64,000 nt of DNA from Microbacterium sp. CH12i (GTDB lineage: Bacteria > Actinomycetota > Actinomycetes > Actinomycetales > Microbacteriaceae), in NCBI RefSeq assembly GCF_000685355.1, contig NZ_JHET01000010.1, positions 124,001-188,000 on the forward strand. Direction: 5' to 3'. The notes below the pieces were generated by a model, which ran no database searches, had not been told where the DNA came from, and saw only the letters and a list, made by a program, of their open reading frames with translations. A program made the translations under genes and the position numbers. How positions within the stretch are numbered: position 1 is the first letter of the stretch; every line of letters begins with the position of its first letter. Positions 9,824 through 19,169 of this stretch are shown piece by piece.

Positions 9824-10351
9824 ATGGGTTACATCAAGGGGTACGACTCAGACACTCTTCGTGAACTGGTCGACGAGACCGCCTGTGCAGAGCGACTGGC
9901 TGAGATTGAGTCGCAGCGGAGTCTTCCCGCGTTGCTTGAGCGCGTCTGGCTGCTGAAGGTGCTCGGTCGCCTCGATGAATCGCTGTCGCTCTCCGACGAG
10001 TCGGTGCGCGTTGCTCGGATGGCTGGCACTCGCAAAGACGTGCTGCGTTCGCGTGTGTTGCATGCGACGGTCCTGCAGTACCGCGGCGCGTACGCCGCCG
10101 CAGAGCAGGAGCTCGCGACCTGCGCCTCAGAAGCAGAGGGTCAGGGATGGGCGTCGATCGCGGCGTTCGCTCACCAGAACCACGGCAAAAACGCCTACGA
10201 CGCGGGTGACTTCGACATCGCTCGTGAGAGCTTCAAGCGAGCGTTGTTCTTGCGTCGTGAAGCCGGCGCTCCCGACGCAGAGCTCGAGACTGCACTGCTG
10301 GCAATCGAAGCTGCCGAGAAGCGTCGCAGCGGGCAGCTCGTCGCGGGCTGA
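9824..10351 (+). CDS. Tetratricopeptide-repeat-like protein of unknown function
   Basis: 175 aa, acidic, soluble. Predicted helical pairs resemble TPR units: ALLERVWLLKVLGRLDESLSLSDESVRVAR, TVLQYRGAYAAAEQELATCA and HGKNAYDAGDFDIARESFKRALFLRREAG. No catalytic motif is visible. The ATG at 9824 follows GGAAGGAG by 5 nt. Such proteins normally serve as protein-protein scaffolds; the partner here is unknown. It is followed 56 bp later by the SprT-like protease gene on the same strand, which has its own leaderless promoter. Confidence 0.75.
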   Translation: MGYIKGYDSDTLRELVDETACAERLAEIESQRSLPALLERVWLLKVLGRLDESLSLSDESVRVARMAGTRKDVLRSRVLHATVLQYRGAYAAAEQELATCASEAEGQGWASIAAFAHQNHGKNAYDAGDFDIARESFKRALFLRREAGAPDAELETALLAIEAAEKRRSGQLVAG

Positions 10352-10407
10352 GTCCGTTTCGGCACCCGAACAAGCCGAATGTCGGCGGGATGATTTAGGT
10401 TAGGCGC

Positions 10408-10902
10408 ATGGCGGATCTGAACCGTGTGCGCATCTGGGGCGAGGCATTGCTGCAGATGCACCTCGACGAAAGCTGGTCGTTCGGCTTCGACCACGCGAAG
10501 CGTCGTGCCGGGCAGTGCGACTTCCGCGAGAAGCGCATCACGGTGTCGCGCTATCTTGCCGCGCGCTTCGAAGATGACGAGATCCACCAGGTGCTGCTAC
10601 ACGAAGTTGCGCACGCGCTGGCAGGGCACCGAGCCGCCCACGGACCGAAGTGGAAGCGCATCGCCCTCGACCTCGGCTACGTCGGCGGCACCACGCATCA
10701 CGGTGAGACGGCCGTCGAACTCGCCCCGTGGGTGGGAACGTGCCCCGCAGGTCACGTCACCTACCGCCATCGTCGCAGCACCCGTCCGACGTCGTGCGCG
10801 AAGTGCTCGCGGACGTTCGATCCGAAGTATGAGTTCGTCTGGACTCGTCGCGAAATCACCTCCGCCGTGCGACTCGCCGCGCAGATGCCGCGCGAGCAGT
10901 AG
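10408..10902 (+). CDS. SprT-like zinc metalloprotease domain protein
   Basis: 164 aa. The metalloprotease signature HEVAH is at residues 65-69, with further histidines in GHRAAHG as candidate third ligand. A C-terminal zinc-ribbon-like part follows, with Cys112, Cys130 and Cys133 (CPAGH...CAKC). SprT-like proteins resemble the protease part of eukaryotic SPRTN, but the cellular role in bacteria is poorly defined. The gene has a leaderless start: -10 TAGGTT at 10396-10401, then 6 nt, then ATG. It converges with the ComB-family gene. Confidence 0.85.
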   Translation: MADLNRVRIWGEALLQMHLDESWSFGFDHAKRRAGQCDFREKRITVSRYLAARFEDDEIHQVLLHEVAHALAGHRAAHGPKWKRIALDLGYVGGTTHHGETAVELAPWVGTCPAGHVTYRHRRSTRPTSCAKCSRTFDPKYEFVWTRREITSAVRLAAQMPREQ

Positions 10903-10914
10903 GAGCTTCTCGGT

Positions 10915-11601
10915 TTAGCTGAGCGAAGCGCTGAAGCCGCGCGACGCGTCGAAAGCCACGAAACTGCCGTCGCGAAGGACGGGCACCGCATCGGTTGCGT
11001 CGACTTCGGCGGCTGCCGTAGCACTAGTGGGAACGAGTCCTGATGCTTCGATGCGCGCGGTGGCTTCGACTCCGGCCGCGAGTTCTTTGCCCGATCCGGA
11101 TGCCGTGAGCAGATGCCGCATCGCCCGCCGCAGTCCACGCGCTGATTCGCACGCGGCTGCAGCTTCTGGCGAGGTGTGATCAATGCCCAGGTCGCTGAGT
11201 GCGGCGATGATCGACCCCGCCCCCAGCTGATCTTCGACGGCGAAGCGGAGGTCGCCGGCATCCGTCAGCTCGCCCGCCGCGATCACCGACACCGAGGTGC
11301 GCTGCTCGCGCTGATTCTGCAGGTCGAGCACCGCGCGAGCGACGGCCGAGGCGTTGCGCAGCGACCCGATGAGCACGGTCGCTTCCCCTGCCGCGGCAGC
11401 GACGGCTGCGCCGTTTCGGGACCAACCCGCGGCATCCGCTAATGCGACGCTCTGACCGGATGCCACGGCATCCGTCACTGTCGACGAGAAGCGGAGCACG
11501 TCGACCACAATCACGACATCCGCGGGCGCGAGGCGGTGAAGGCCAGCAATGCCCCACTCGAAGCGAACTTGGTACGAGGACTGATCGAACGGCGACGACA
11601 T
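10915..11601 (-). CDS. ComB-family putative 2-phosphosulfolactate phosphatase
   Basis: 228 aa. It matches the ComB family in layout: VRFEWG near the start, VVIVVDVLRFSSTVTDAV, then a glycine/alanine-rich core with IAAGE and the FAVEDQLGAGSII segment. ComB makes sulfolactate during coenzyme M synthesis in methanogens. Related genes are widespread in bacteria that do not make coenzyme M, so the physiological substrate here is open. It starts at ATG 11601 with a leaderless signal: -10 TAAGCT separated by 6 nt. It stands alone between convergent and co-oriented neighbours. Confidence 0.75.
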   Translation of the reverse strand: MSSPFDQSSYQVRFEWGIAGLHRLAPADVVIVVDVLRFSSTVTDAVASGQSVALADAAGWSRNGAAVAAAAGEATVLIGSLRNASAVARAVLDLQNQREQRTSVSVIAAGELTDAGDLRFAVEDQLGAGSIIAALSDLGIDHTSPEAAAACESARGLRRAMRHLLTASGSGKELAAGVEATARIEASGLVPTSATAAAEVDATDAVPVLRDGSFVAFDASRGFSASLS

Positions 11602-11630
11602 CCCTCAAGCTTAGGCCGCCGCCGTTCACT

Positions 11631-13098
11631 TCAATCGACGGCCAGCGCCTCCACCGGCGCAACCCGAGTCGCCAGCCGCGTCGGGGTCGCCGCGGCGACC
11701 AGCGTGAGCACGGCGGTCGCGACGACGATCACGACCACCGGAATCCACGGCACGGCCGGCGCCACGAGGCCCGCGGTCTCCTCAAAGAACGGCGGCATCC
11801 GCACCGAGCCGAGCAACGACTGCGCAGCAACCCAGCCGTACAGCACCCCGAGCACGAGGCCCATCGCGGTGGCCGTGACCGTGATGTGCACGGCCTCGAG
11901 CATGATCATGCCGCGCACCTGCCGGTTCGACAGACCGATCGCCCGCAGCAACCCCAACTCACGCTTGCGCTGAACGACGCCGATCGTGCGCAGGTTGACC
12001 AGTCCGACCGCGGCGATGATCGCAGAGACACCGACCAGCACCATCATGACGGTCGAGAAACTGTCCATGATGATCGAGAACTGCGGATCAAGCTCGCCAC
12101 CCGCGGCCTTCGTCAGCAGTAACTTCACCGACTCCAGCGCGACGGCGAACATGGTCACGAGCGTCACTCCCATTCACGACGCCGATCGCCATGCGGCTGG
12201 AGCGTTCCGGATACCGCAGCGCGTTCTCGGCCGCAAGGCGCGCGGTCGCTGAGCGTCCGAACAGCCGTCCGACGAGACGCAGCATGGGCGGCATCACAAG
12301 CACCGCGGCCAGCGACAGCCCGGTGAACGACAGCAGCCCGCCGAAGAACGCGACCACCACGCCCAGCGGCGTCACGAGCCCGACGAAAATACCGAAGACC
12401 AACAGCGCAAGGCCGCTGATGAGCAGCAGCAGAGCGCCGACATGACGCGCGGGGCGGGTCGCAGCATCCTCATGCGAACGCTCTACGGAACCGGCGATCG
12501 CCTGCAACGGCGTCACCGCAAGCACTCGGCGCGATCCGATCCAGGCTGCCGCCCATGTGGTCAGCGCGACACCGAGCGCCGGGACCAGGATCGTCGGCTG
12601 CATCATTGTGAACGAAGGCACCGAACCGAGCAGGCGATCGGCGACCGCGAGGCCGCCCACGACGATCAGCAACCCGAAAACGACACCGATGATTGCGCCG
12701 ATCGCACCAACTACCAGGCCTTGACGCGCCACCTCGATTCGCTGCGAACGCGCGCTTCCGCCGATGAGTCGCACAAGGGCGATGTGTCGGGTACGGCCGG
12801 CGATGATCGTCGAGAACGTGTTCGCCGTGACGATCGCACCGACATACAGCGCGACACCGATCAGCAGCACTGACAGCAAGGCGACCACGACCCCGAGCGT
12901 GCCGCTGTCGCCGATGTATGGGTCAGATTTCAGCATCGCCCCGATGTAAGAGGTCGCCTCGACCAGCACGACGCCGAGTGCCGACGACAGAGCGGCAACC
13001 AGAACGCTCGCACCCATGCCGCGCTCGCGCAGCCAGGTGAAGCGGGGTCCGGTGGCGACGGTATCGGGGATGGTCGGGAGGGAGGCGACGGCGCTCAT
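11631..13098 (-). CDS. ABC transporter permease, FtsX/MacB type, one frameshift
   Basis: About 488 aa when read across the shift. It has several membrane segments and two FtsX-like blocks (MGASVLVAALSSALGVVLVEA; LVNLRTIGVVQRKRELGLLRAIGLSNRQVRGM). The second block is the usual C-terminal FtsX signature. The frame breaks near 12173: the upstream frame reads RMAIGVV then drifts, while the other frame continues MGVTLVTMFAV. Removing one base from the TT at 12173-12174 joins them. This is the only apparent extra base among the frameshifts of the window. ATGA overlap with the ATPase gene upstream. Likely exports or extracts a lipid, peptide or antibiotic; the substrate cannot be told. Confidence 0.85.
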
Positions 13099-13856
13099 GC
13101 TGCCACCTCCGCGGCGAGCATGTACGCCGCGATCTGCTCGGCACTCTGTCGCGGATGATCGGCGACGATGCGTCCGTCGCCCAGGTACAGCACCCGGTCG
13201 GCGTGGCTGGCCGCGATCGCGTCGTGAGTGACCATCGCGATCGATTGGCCGTGCTCGCGGCTCGCCGCGGAAAGCAGTTGCAGCACCTCGCGCCCGGTCG
13301 CCGAGTCGAGGTTTCCGGTCGGCTCATCGGCGAAGACGAGGTCTGGTGAGGTGGCGAGCGCACGAGCGATTGCGACCCGCTGCTGCTGCCCGCCGGAGAG
13401 CTGGTGCGGACGATGATGCAGCCGGCCGCCGAGGCCGAGCGTCTCGATCAGCCCCTCGACATGTGCGCGCTCGATCGCGCTCGGGCGACGTCCGTCAAGC
13501 TCGAACGGCAGCAGGATGTTGCCGAGTGCGTCGAGCGTGGGCACTAGGTTGAATGCCTGGAAGATGAAGCCGACGCGGCGGCGGCGCAGGATCGTCAGAT
13601 CGAGGTCGCCGAGACCGGTGATCTCGGTGTCGCCGATCCACGCCCGCCCTTCGGTTGGCGCATCGAGTCCGGCCATGATGTGCATGAGCGTCGACTTGCC
13701 CGATCCGCTCGGCCCCATGATCGCCGTGAATTGCCCACGGCGGATGCCGACGCTGATGCCATCGAGCGCGTGGACTTCGCCTTCGCCCGAGCCGTACGAC
13801 TTCGTCAGGTGCTGGACGCGGGCCGCGAGCCCGAGGTCGCTGGTGCTGATTTCCAT
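13095..13856 (-). CDS. ABC transporter ATPase, LolD/MacB type
   Basis: 253 aa. Walker A GPSGSGKST at residues 48-56, the family-typical RRRRVGFIFQAFNLVPTLDALGNI after it, signature [15 protein letters not shown] and Walker B LVFADEPTGNLDS. The DEPTGNLD variant is characteristic of the LolD/MacB/FtsE branch. The ATG at 13856 is preferred over GTG at 13862 because a -10 box TAGCGT ends 7 nt before it. It overlaps the permease start by ATGA. The histidine kinase next door uses the same TAGCGT box, consistent with shared regulation; together they resemble envelope-stress or antimicrobial-response modules, which is inference from context. Confidence 0.92.
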   Translation of the reverse strand: MEISTSDLGLAARVQHLTKSYGSGEGEVHALDGISVGIRRGQFTAIMGPSGSGKSTLMHIMAGLDAPTEGRAWIGDTEITGLGDLDLTILRRRRVGFIFQAFNLVPTLDALGNILLPFELDGRRPSAIERAHVEGLIETLGLGGRLHHRPHQLSGGQQQRVAIARALATSPDLVFADEPTGNLDSATGREVLQLLSAASREHGQSIAMVTHDAIAASHADRVLYLGDGRIVADHPRQSAEQIAAYMLAAEVAA

Positions 13857-13962
13857 ACCCACAACGCTAGGAATTGCAGGGTGGTCGCCGCATCGCCCTG
13901 TCGTAGCATCCGTCTACCTCTCAAGGATGATTACGGGGCTCTGCGGAGAAACCCCTGGGCCG

Positions 13963-14597
13963 TCAGTTCAGGCCGTGCTCGAACGCGAAGACCACCAGCT
14001 GCACGCGGTCGCGCAGCGACAGCTTGGTCAGGATGCGGCTGATGTGCGTCTTCACCGTGGCCTCGCTGAGAAACTCTCGGCCGGCGATCTCGGCGTTGGA
14101 GAGTCCACGGGCTGCGAGCGCGAACATCTCTCGCTCACGATCCGTGAGAGCCGCGAACTGTGGCGGGGTGGGCTTTGCCGCCTCGGTGAAGTGCGCGAAT
14201 AGCTCGCGAGTGGCGGATGCCGCGATCACGCTCGACCCGGAATGCACGGTGCGGATCGCGGCGAGCAGAAACTCCGGATCCGCGTCCTTCAGCAAAACCC
14301 GCTCGCCCCCTGACGGATCGCGCGCGCCGCGGCCTCATCGAGGTCGAACGTCGTGAGCATGACCACGCGGGGCGGATTCGGGCGTGTGAGCAGCTCGGCG
14401 GTGGCGGTGAGCCCGTCCATCACCGGCATCCGAATGTCCATCAGCACGACATCCGGCTTCGCCTCGGAGATCACCGCGAGCGCTTCCTGCCCGTCACCGG
14501 CTTCGCCCGCGACCTCGAGGTCAGGCTGCGAATCGACGAGCATGCGGATGCCGGCACGGAACAGTGCCTGATCATCGACGAGCACCACGCGGATCAT
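13963..14597 (-). CDS. NarL/LuxR-family response regulator, one frameshift
   Basis: 211 aa across the shift. Receiver domain with acidic pair DD at residues 8-9, phosphoacceptor Asp54 (VLMDIRMP), then a LuxR-type helix-turn-helix (LTDREREMFALAARGLSNAEIA...TVKTHISRILTK). The receiver frame reaches ASGF and then stops at TGA. The downstream frame resumes at LLKDADPEFLLAAIRTV, which is the normal continuation. One base is missing in the run AAAA (14294-14297, plus strand). The ATG at 14597 is preceded by AAAGGAATGG and overlaps the kinase stop (ATGA). Partner of the adjacent histidine kinase. Confidence 0.93.
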
Positions 14598-15862
14598 GAG
14601 CCATTCCTTTCGGCGGTGGTCGGTTCGGAATCGATTTCGGCGCCTTGGCTCACCACAGCATCCGGGCTCACCACGTCGGGTTCGCCCCGGACAGCCCCGA
14701 TCGGCAGCCGCGCGCGTACGACGAATCTCTCGCCATCGCGCTCTGCGCGCAACACTCCGCCGGCGAGCTGTGCGCGCTCGCGCATGCCGATGATTCCGTG
14801 GCCACCGCCGACTCCGACCCTTGCGGCGTCGATCGCATTGCTCACTCGGATCTGCACGTAGTCTGTCTGCCACGCCAGTTGCACGTCGACTTCGCCGCCT
14901 GCACCGTGGCGGATGACATTGGTCAGCGCCTCCTGCAGAATTCGGTAGACAGCCAGCTGGGTCGCCATCGGTGGCTCTCCCGGCGGCATCGGATCGACCG
15001 TGACCTGCGGCTCGATGCCTGACTGGCGCACCTGCGCGAACAGCGCCTCCAGATCCGCGAGCGTCGGCTGGGGGCCATCGCCCTGTCGGTGTCGCAGCTG
15101 GGTGAGCAGCATCCGCACATCAGAGAGCGCGCCGCGCGCGGTCTGCGAGATTGTGCCGAGGGCTGCAGTTGCGGCATCCGGATCGGTCGCCGCCGCGTAG
15201 CGGGCGCCATCGGCCTGAGCAATCACGACGGCGAGCGAATGAGCAACGACGTCGTGCATGTCACGGGCTATGCGCACCCGTTCCTGCTCTTCGACGGTCT
15301 GCATTTCGGCGTGCGCCTGAGCCTGTCGAATACGACGAGAGCGCAGCACCATGCGCCAGAGGAACCCGGCGAGCCATGCGGTACCCAGTGCGAGCACCGA
15401 GGAGAAGATGAGCAGCGCCAGAACCCCGAGCGAATGCGCAGTCGCCAACGACGCCACACTGTCGGCGAACGTGATGTAGAAGCCAGCGATGATGGCGCCG
15501 AGGCCTGCTGAGGCGAGTCCTGCCCAGAGAATCCGTTTCGAACCCCATGCCGCGGTGGCGTACAGCACACCCAGGATCGCGACGTTGATCGGCAGTGGTG
15601 AGAGCCCCGCGGCCATCTGCACGAGGGCTCCGACCCACGCCACCGCGAGTGCAATTCCGGGAGCGAGGCGTCCGATCGCGAGCGCGCCGCACTGCAGGAT
15701 TGCTGCCCCAACGAGTGCTGCGATGGCCACGGTCTCGGGGACGCGAGTACTCATGGCGCCGGGCGCGTACAACACGAGCGAGATGGGCATGAGCATCGCG
15801 AAAACCACGATCGCACCGACTACGTCGAGCACGAGCGCGGTGCGGGACAGCGGACGAATCAC
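14594..15862 (-). CDS. Sensor histidine kinase, DesK/NarL family
   Basis: 422 aa. The N-terminal half holds about five or six membrane segments with little extracytoplasmic sequence, as in intramembrane-sensing kinases. The phosphoacceptor His203 lies in ARDMHDVVAHSL (HisKA_3 type). The ATPase part shows EALTNVIRHG and GGGHGIIGMRERAQLAGG. Start GTG at 15862 with -10 TAGCGT 6 nt upstream, so probably leaderless, although AAGAGG also abuts the start. It is the first gene of the kinase-regulator pair and lies next to an ABC exporter, the usual arrangement for antimicrobial or envelope stress sensing. Confidence 0.9.
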   Translation of the reverse strand: MIRPLSRTALVLDVVGAIVVFAMLMPISLVLYAPGAMSTRVPETVAIAALVGAAILQCGALAIGRLAPGIALAVAWVGALVQMAAGLSPLPINVAILGVLYATAAWGSKRILWAGLASAGLGAIIAGFYITFADSVASLATAHSLGVLALLIFSSVLALGTAWLAGFLWRMVLRSRRIRQAQAHAEMQTVEEQERVRIARDMHDVVAHSLAVVIAQADGARYAAATDPDAATAALGTISQTARGALSDVRMLLTQLRHRQGDGPQPTLADLEALFAQVRQSGIEPQVTVDPMPPGEPPMATQLAVYRILQEALTNVIRHGAGGEVDVQLAWQTDYVQIRVSNAIDAARVGVGGGHGIIGMRERAQLAGGVLRAERDGERFVVRARLPIGAVRGEPDVVSPDAVVSQGAEIDSEPTTAERNGS

Positions 15863-15937
15863 CCTCTTACGCTACGCGAGGGTGTTGGCTGCGGCATCCG
15901 TCTAGAGATGTATTCCCCGCGGGGCGCACGAGAGGCT

Positions 15938-16729
15938 TTACACGCGGCAGAGGATCTCACCGTGCGGAACGAGGAACCAGCCATCTTCGGCATCGCTCCA
16001 GGTGCGCCATGTCGCGCTGATGCGCTGAAGGTTGGTGGTGGTCGCCATCCCGGTATCGACGAGCTGGCGCGCGAGCGCAGATTCGAGGATGCGGTCGGCC
16101 CACATCCCGCCCCACCACGCTCGTTCCTCTGGCGTCGCGTAGCACCAGGTGGATGCTGTCGCCGTGACATCCGTAAAGCCCGCAGCCCGTGCCCACGAGA
16201 GCAGTCGTCGGCCGGCATCCGGTTCTCCGCCGTTCGCGCGAGCGGCTTCGCGGTACAGGCGCAGCCACTCATCGAGCTCTGGCAGCACCGGGAACCAGAT
16301 GAAACCGTCGTAGTCGGCGTCTCGCGCAGCGACGAGCCCGCCGGGCTTTGCGACACGCCTCATTTCCCGCAGCGCCTGCACCGGATCAGCGACATGCTGC
16401 AGCACCTGATGCGCGTGCACGATGTCGAAGGAGTCGTCGGGAAAGCTCAGCGCGTGCACATCCTCGACCGAGAAATCGATGTTCTGGATACCGTGCTCCG
16501 CGGCGAGCGCCCGCGACAGCCCGAGTTCGGCGTCGCCGATTTCGGTCGCGGTGACCTGGGCGACATGGGCGGCGAAATCTGCCGTGATCGTGCCCGGGCC
16601 CGCTCCCACGTCGAGGAGTCGGACGTCGGGGTTCAGGTGCGGGCGCAGGTACTCCGCCGAGTTCGCGATCGTGCGGTTGCTGTGCGAGCGCAACACCGAC
16701 TCATGGTGTCCGTGAGTGTAGGCGGCCAT
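15938..16729 (-). CDS. SAM-dependent class I methyltransferase
   Basis: 263 aa. Motif I LLDVGAGPGTIT binds S-adenosylmethionine, TEIGDAELGL gives the acidic residue of motif II, and FDIVHAHQVLQHVADPVQALREMRRVAKPGG is the UbiE-like motif IV-VI region. The C-terminal half carries aromatic residues typical of small-molecule methyltransferases. Substrate unknown. Despite lying beside menaquinone genes it is too divergent from the usual MenG/UbiE pattern for me to call it that. The start ATG 16729 has AAGACT 6 nt upstream, a weak leaderless signal. Confidence 0.85.
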   Translation of the reverse strand: MAAYTHGHHESVLRSHSNRTIANSAEYLRPHLNPDVRLLDVGAGPGTITADFAAHVAQVTATEIGDAELGLSRALAAEHGIQNIDFSVEDVHALSFPDDSFDIVHAHQVLQHVADPVQALREMRRVAKPGGLVAARDADYDGFIWFPVLPELDEWLRLYREAARANGGEPDAGRRLLSWARAAGFTDVTATASTWCYATPEERAWWGGMWADRILESALARQLVDTGMATTTNLQRISATWRTWSDAEDGWFLVPHGEILCRV

Positions 16730-16903
16730 GCGTTCAGTCTTGCAGGTGGGCGGGGCTTGTCGCGTTACGCCCGTCGGAGGATGTTGCGCACGTCGGAGAA
16801 ATTGTCCGAAAACATCCGACAGGCGTCACACCCTCGACGTACGTAGCAGCCGTTTCGGCGGCGGGCGACGCGACGGCGGCAGCGGCAGCGGCGGCGGCTG
16901 CCG

Positions 16904-18097
16904 TCAGCGCAGCTCGGCGGCCATGCGGCGGATGCTCTCGCGATCGGGCTTGCCTGATGCCAGGACCGGGATCTCATCGACGAGGATCAGTCGAGCCGGA
17001 CGAGCGGGCTTGCCGAGCTCAGCAGCCACCGCCTCGCGGGCGCTCTCCAGCTGGTCTGATTCGCTGCGCCGGAGAGTTTCCCCGCGCGGGACAACGATGA
17101 CGGATGCTTCGCCCCACCGCTCATCATCGACGCCGACAACGACCGCTGCCGCAAGCCCGGGGACGTCGCGAACAATGCGCTCGACCCGATCGAGGGAGAT
17201 GTTGATTCCCCCCGAGACGATCACGTTGTCGGCGCGCCCCTGCACGCGCACGACGCCATCCTCGACGATGCCGAGATCCCCCGTGCGATACCAGCGGATG
17301 CCGTGCTCATCACGCACGAACGTGCGCTCAGTGAGTTCCGGATCACCGAGGTATCCATCAGCGATCATGGGCCCTGCGATCCAGAGTTCGCCGTCAACCG
17401 TGCGGGCGGCGACCGTCTCAAGCGGGGTGCCGTCGTACACGCATCCGCCGCTCGTCTCGGACGAACCGTAGGTGCGCACGAGTCGCGCGCCGAGCTCGGC
17501 GGCCCGCTCGCGCACTGGTTCGGGCAACGCTTGCCCACCGACGAGGATCGCCGTGTAGGCCTGAAGCGCGGCAAGCACAGTCGGATCATCCGCGGCATCC
17601 AACAGCGTCGCGATCTGTGCGGGAACGAGGGAGGTATACAGCCGTTCCAACTCGCCCCCGGAGCCAGACACGGGGCGCAGCATCGGAAGCGTCGCCTCGG
17701 CGAAAGCTCGAGCAGAGAACCCATCCTCGAGCACCGCCGGCTCGGTACCGGCGAGCACCGAGCGCACGAGAACCTGCAGCCCCGCGACGTACCCGGACGG
17801 CAAAGCGAGCAGCCATCGACCACTGCCGATTCGTGTGGCCGTTGCCTCCGCGCTGGCGCGCAGCGCCTCTGCACTCAGCATCACGTGCTTCGGGATTCCG
17901 GTAGAGCCCGAGGTCGCGATGACCACCGCCGTACCCTCTGGTACGTCCCCAGTCTCATCTCCCAGCATTCCCACGCGGAGCACTGTCTCCCCATCCAGCG
18001 CCGCCCGCACGGCCGCTATGGACACCTCGGCATTCGAATCGCTTAAATTGCTCGTCGGAGCCCCTGAATGCAGCAACTTGCGCGATTCTAAAGTCAT
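16904..18097 (-). CDS. menE: o-Succinylbenzoate--CoA ligase
   Basis: 397 aa, adenylate-forming enzyme that activates o-succinylbenzoate with CoA in menaquinone synthesis. The AMP-binding P-loop is VVIATSGSTGIPKHVML. Later motifs are YGSSETSGG, WYRTGDLG and GRADNVIVSGG, and the C-terminal catalytic lysine region is LASGKPDRESI. It is shorter than general acyl-CoA ligases, as usual for actinobacterial MenE. It begins 10 nt after menB on the same strand, and menC lies on the opposite strand just beyond menB, which supports the assignment. The 174-bp stretch beyond its end is GGC-rich and holds no gene I can support. Confidence 0.93.
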   Translation of the reverse strand: MTLESRKLLHSGAPTSNLSDSNAEVSIAAVRAALDGETVLRVGMLGDETGDVPEGTAVVIATSGSTGIPKHVMLSAEALRASAEATATRIGSGRWLLALPSGYVAGLQVLVRSVLAGTEPAVLEDGFSARAFAEATLPMLRPVSGSGGELERLYTSLVPAQIATLLDAADDPTVLAALQAYTAILVGGQALPEPVRERAAELGARLVRTYGSSETSGGCVYDGTPLETVAARTVDGELWIAGPMIADGYLGDPELTERTFVRDEHGIRWYRTGDLGIVEDGVVRVQGRADNVIVSGGINISLDRVERIVRDVPGLAAAVVVGVDDERWGEASVIVVPRGETLRRSESDQLESAREAVAAELGKPARPARLILVDEIPVLASGKPDRESIRRMAAELR

Positions 18098-18107
18098 CGG
18101 GAGGCCC

Positions 18108-19005
18108 TCAGAAGTGCCAGGGAAATGACGTCCAGTCCGGGGCGCGCTTCTCTAGGAACGAGTCGCGACCCTCAACTGCCTCATCCGTGCCGTACGCCAA
18201 GCGGGTCGCCTCACCGGCGAACACCTGCTGTCCAACGATCCCGTCGTCGACGGCGTTGAAGGCGAACTTCAACATCCGGATCGCTGTCGGCGACTTCGTC
18301 AGCACCGTGCGAGCCATCTTGAGCGCCTCACGCTCGAGCTCGACGTGCGGCACGACGCGGTTAACCGCACCCATTTCGAAGGCGCGCTGCGCGGAGTACT
18401 CCTCAGCGAGGAAGAACACTTCGCGGGCGATCTTCTGTCCGGTCTGACGGGCCATGTACGCGGAACCGTATCCGGCGTCGAAGCTGCCGACGTCGCGTCC
18501 GTCTGCTTGAACTTGCCGTGCTCGCGTGATGCGATCGAGAGGTCGCAGACCACGTGCAGCGAGTGTCCCCCGCCAGCGGCCCACCCCGGAATCACAGCGA
18601 TGACGACCTTGGGCATGAAGCGGATCAGTCGCTGCACCTCGAGGATGTGCAGCGCCCGGCGCGGGCCGGGTCTCCCACGGAATCGGTGGAGTCGGAGTAT
18701 TTGTAACCATCGCGTCCGCGGATGCGCTGGTCGCCGCCCGAGCAGAACGCCCATCCACCATCCTTTGCGCTCGGACCGTTGCCGGTCAGCAGCACAGCAC
18801 CGATCTTCGGGTCCTGGCGGGCAATATCGAGCGCCCGATACAACTCGTCGACCGTATGCGGGCGGAAGGCGTTTCGCACCTCCGGCCGGTTGAACGCGAT
18901 GCGGGCGACGCCGCCGTCATGAGTGACGTGCGCGGTGATGTCGGTGTATTCCTCGGCACCGGGCGCAAGCACCCATTCCGCAGGATCGAAGAGCTCGGAG
19001 ACCAT
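18108..19005 (-). CDS. menB: 1,4-Dihydroxy-2-naphthoyl-CoA synthase, two frameshifts
   Basis: Ring-closing crotonase-family enzyme of menaquinone synthesis, 299 aa once two missing bases are restored. Three frames hold successive parts: [19 protein letters not shown], then [53 protein letters not shown], then [21 protein letters not shown] to the end SFPWHF. This matches actinobacterial MenB closely. The shifts lie near 18652 and 18495, each repaired by one C on the coding strand. Start ATG 19005 is leaderless: -10 TAGGCT, 6 nt. A functional menaquinone pathway requires it, so sequence error is the simplest reading. Confidence 0.93.
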
Positions 19006-19075
19006 GACCCCAGCCTATTGCCGATGCCATCCGAGGCGTGTGTGCGCGGTGCGAACGTTGCAGATCGCGGACCTC

Positions 19076-19130
19076 CAGGTCGCACTTCTCGCCGTTCTGA
19101 GCGCACCAAAGCGGCAGAAAGTGCGACCTG
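19076..19130. repeat. Long imperfect hairpin between menB and menC
   Basis: Perfect 12-bp outer arms CAGGTCGCACTT and AAGTGCGACCTG, with further partial pairing inside (GCCG with CGGC) around a loop of about 17 nt. It lies in the 164-bp gap between the divergent menB and menC genes, downstream of neither, so a terminator is unlikely. It could be an operator for a shared regulator or a member of a palindromic repeat family. Confidence 0.7.
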
Positions 19131-19169
19131 AATCGAGGCGACGGGCGCGGTTCGGGGCATGATGGGGGC

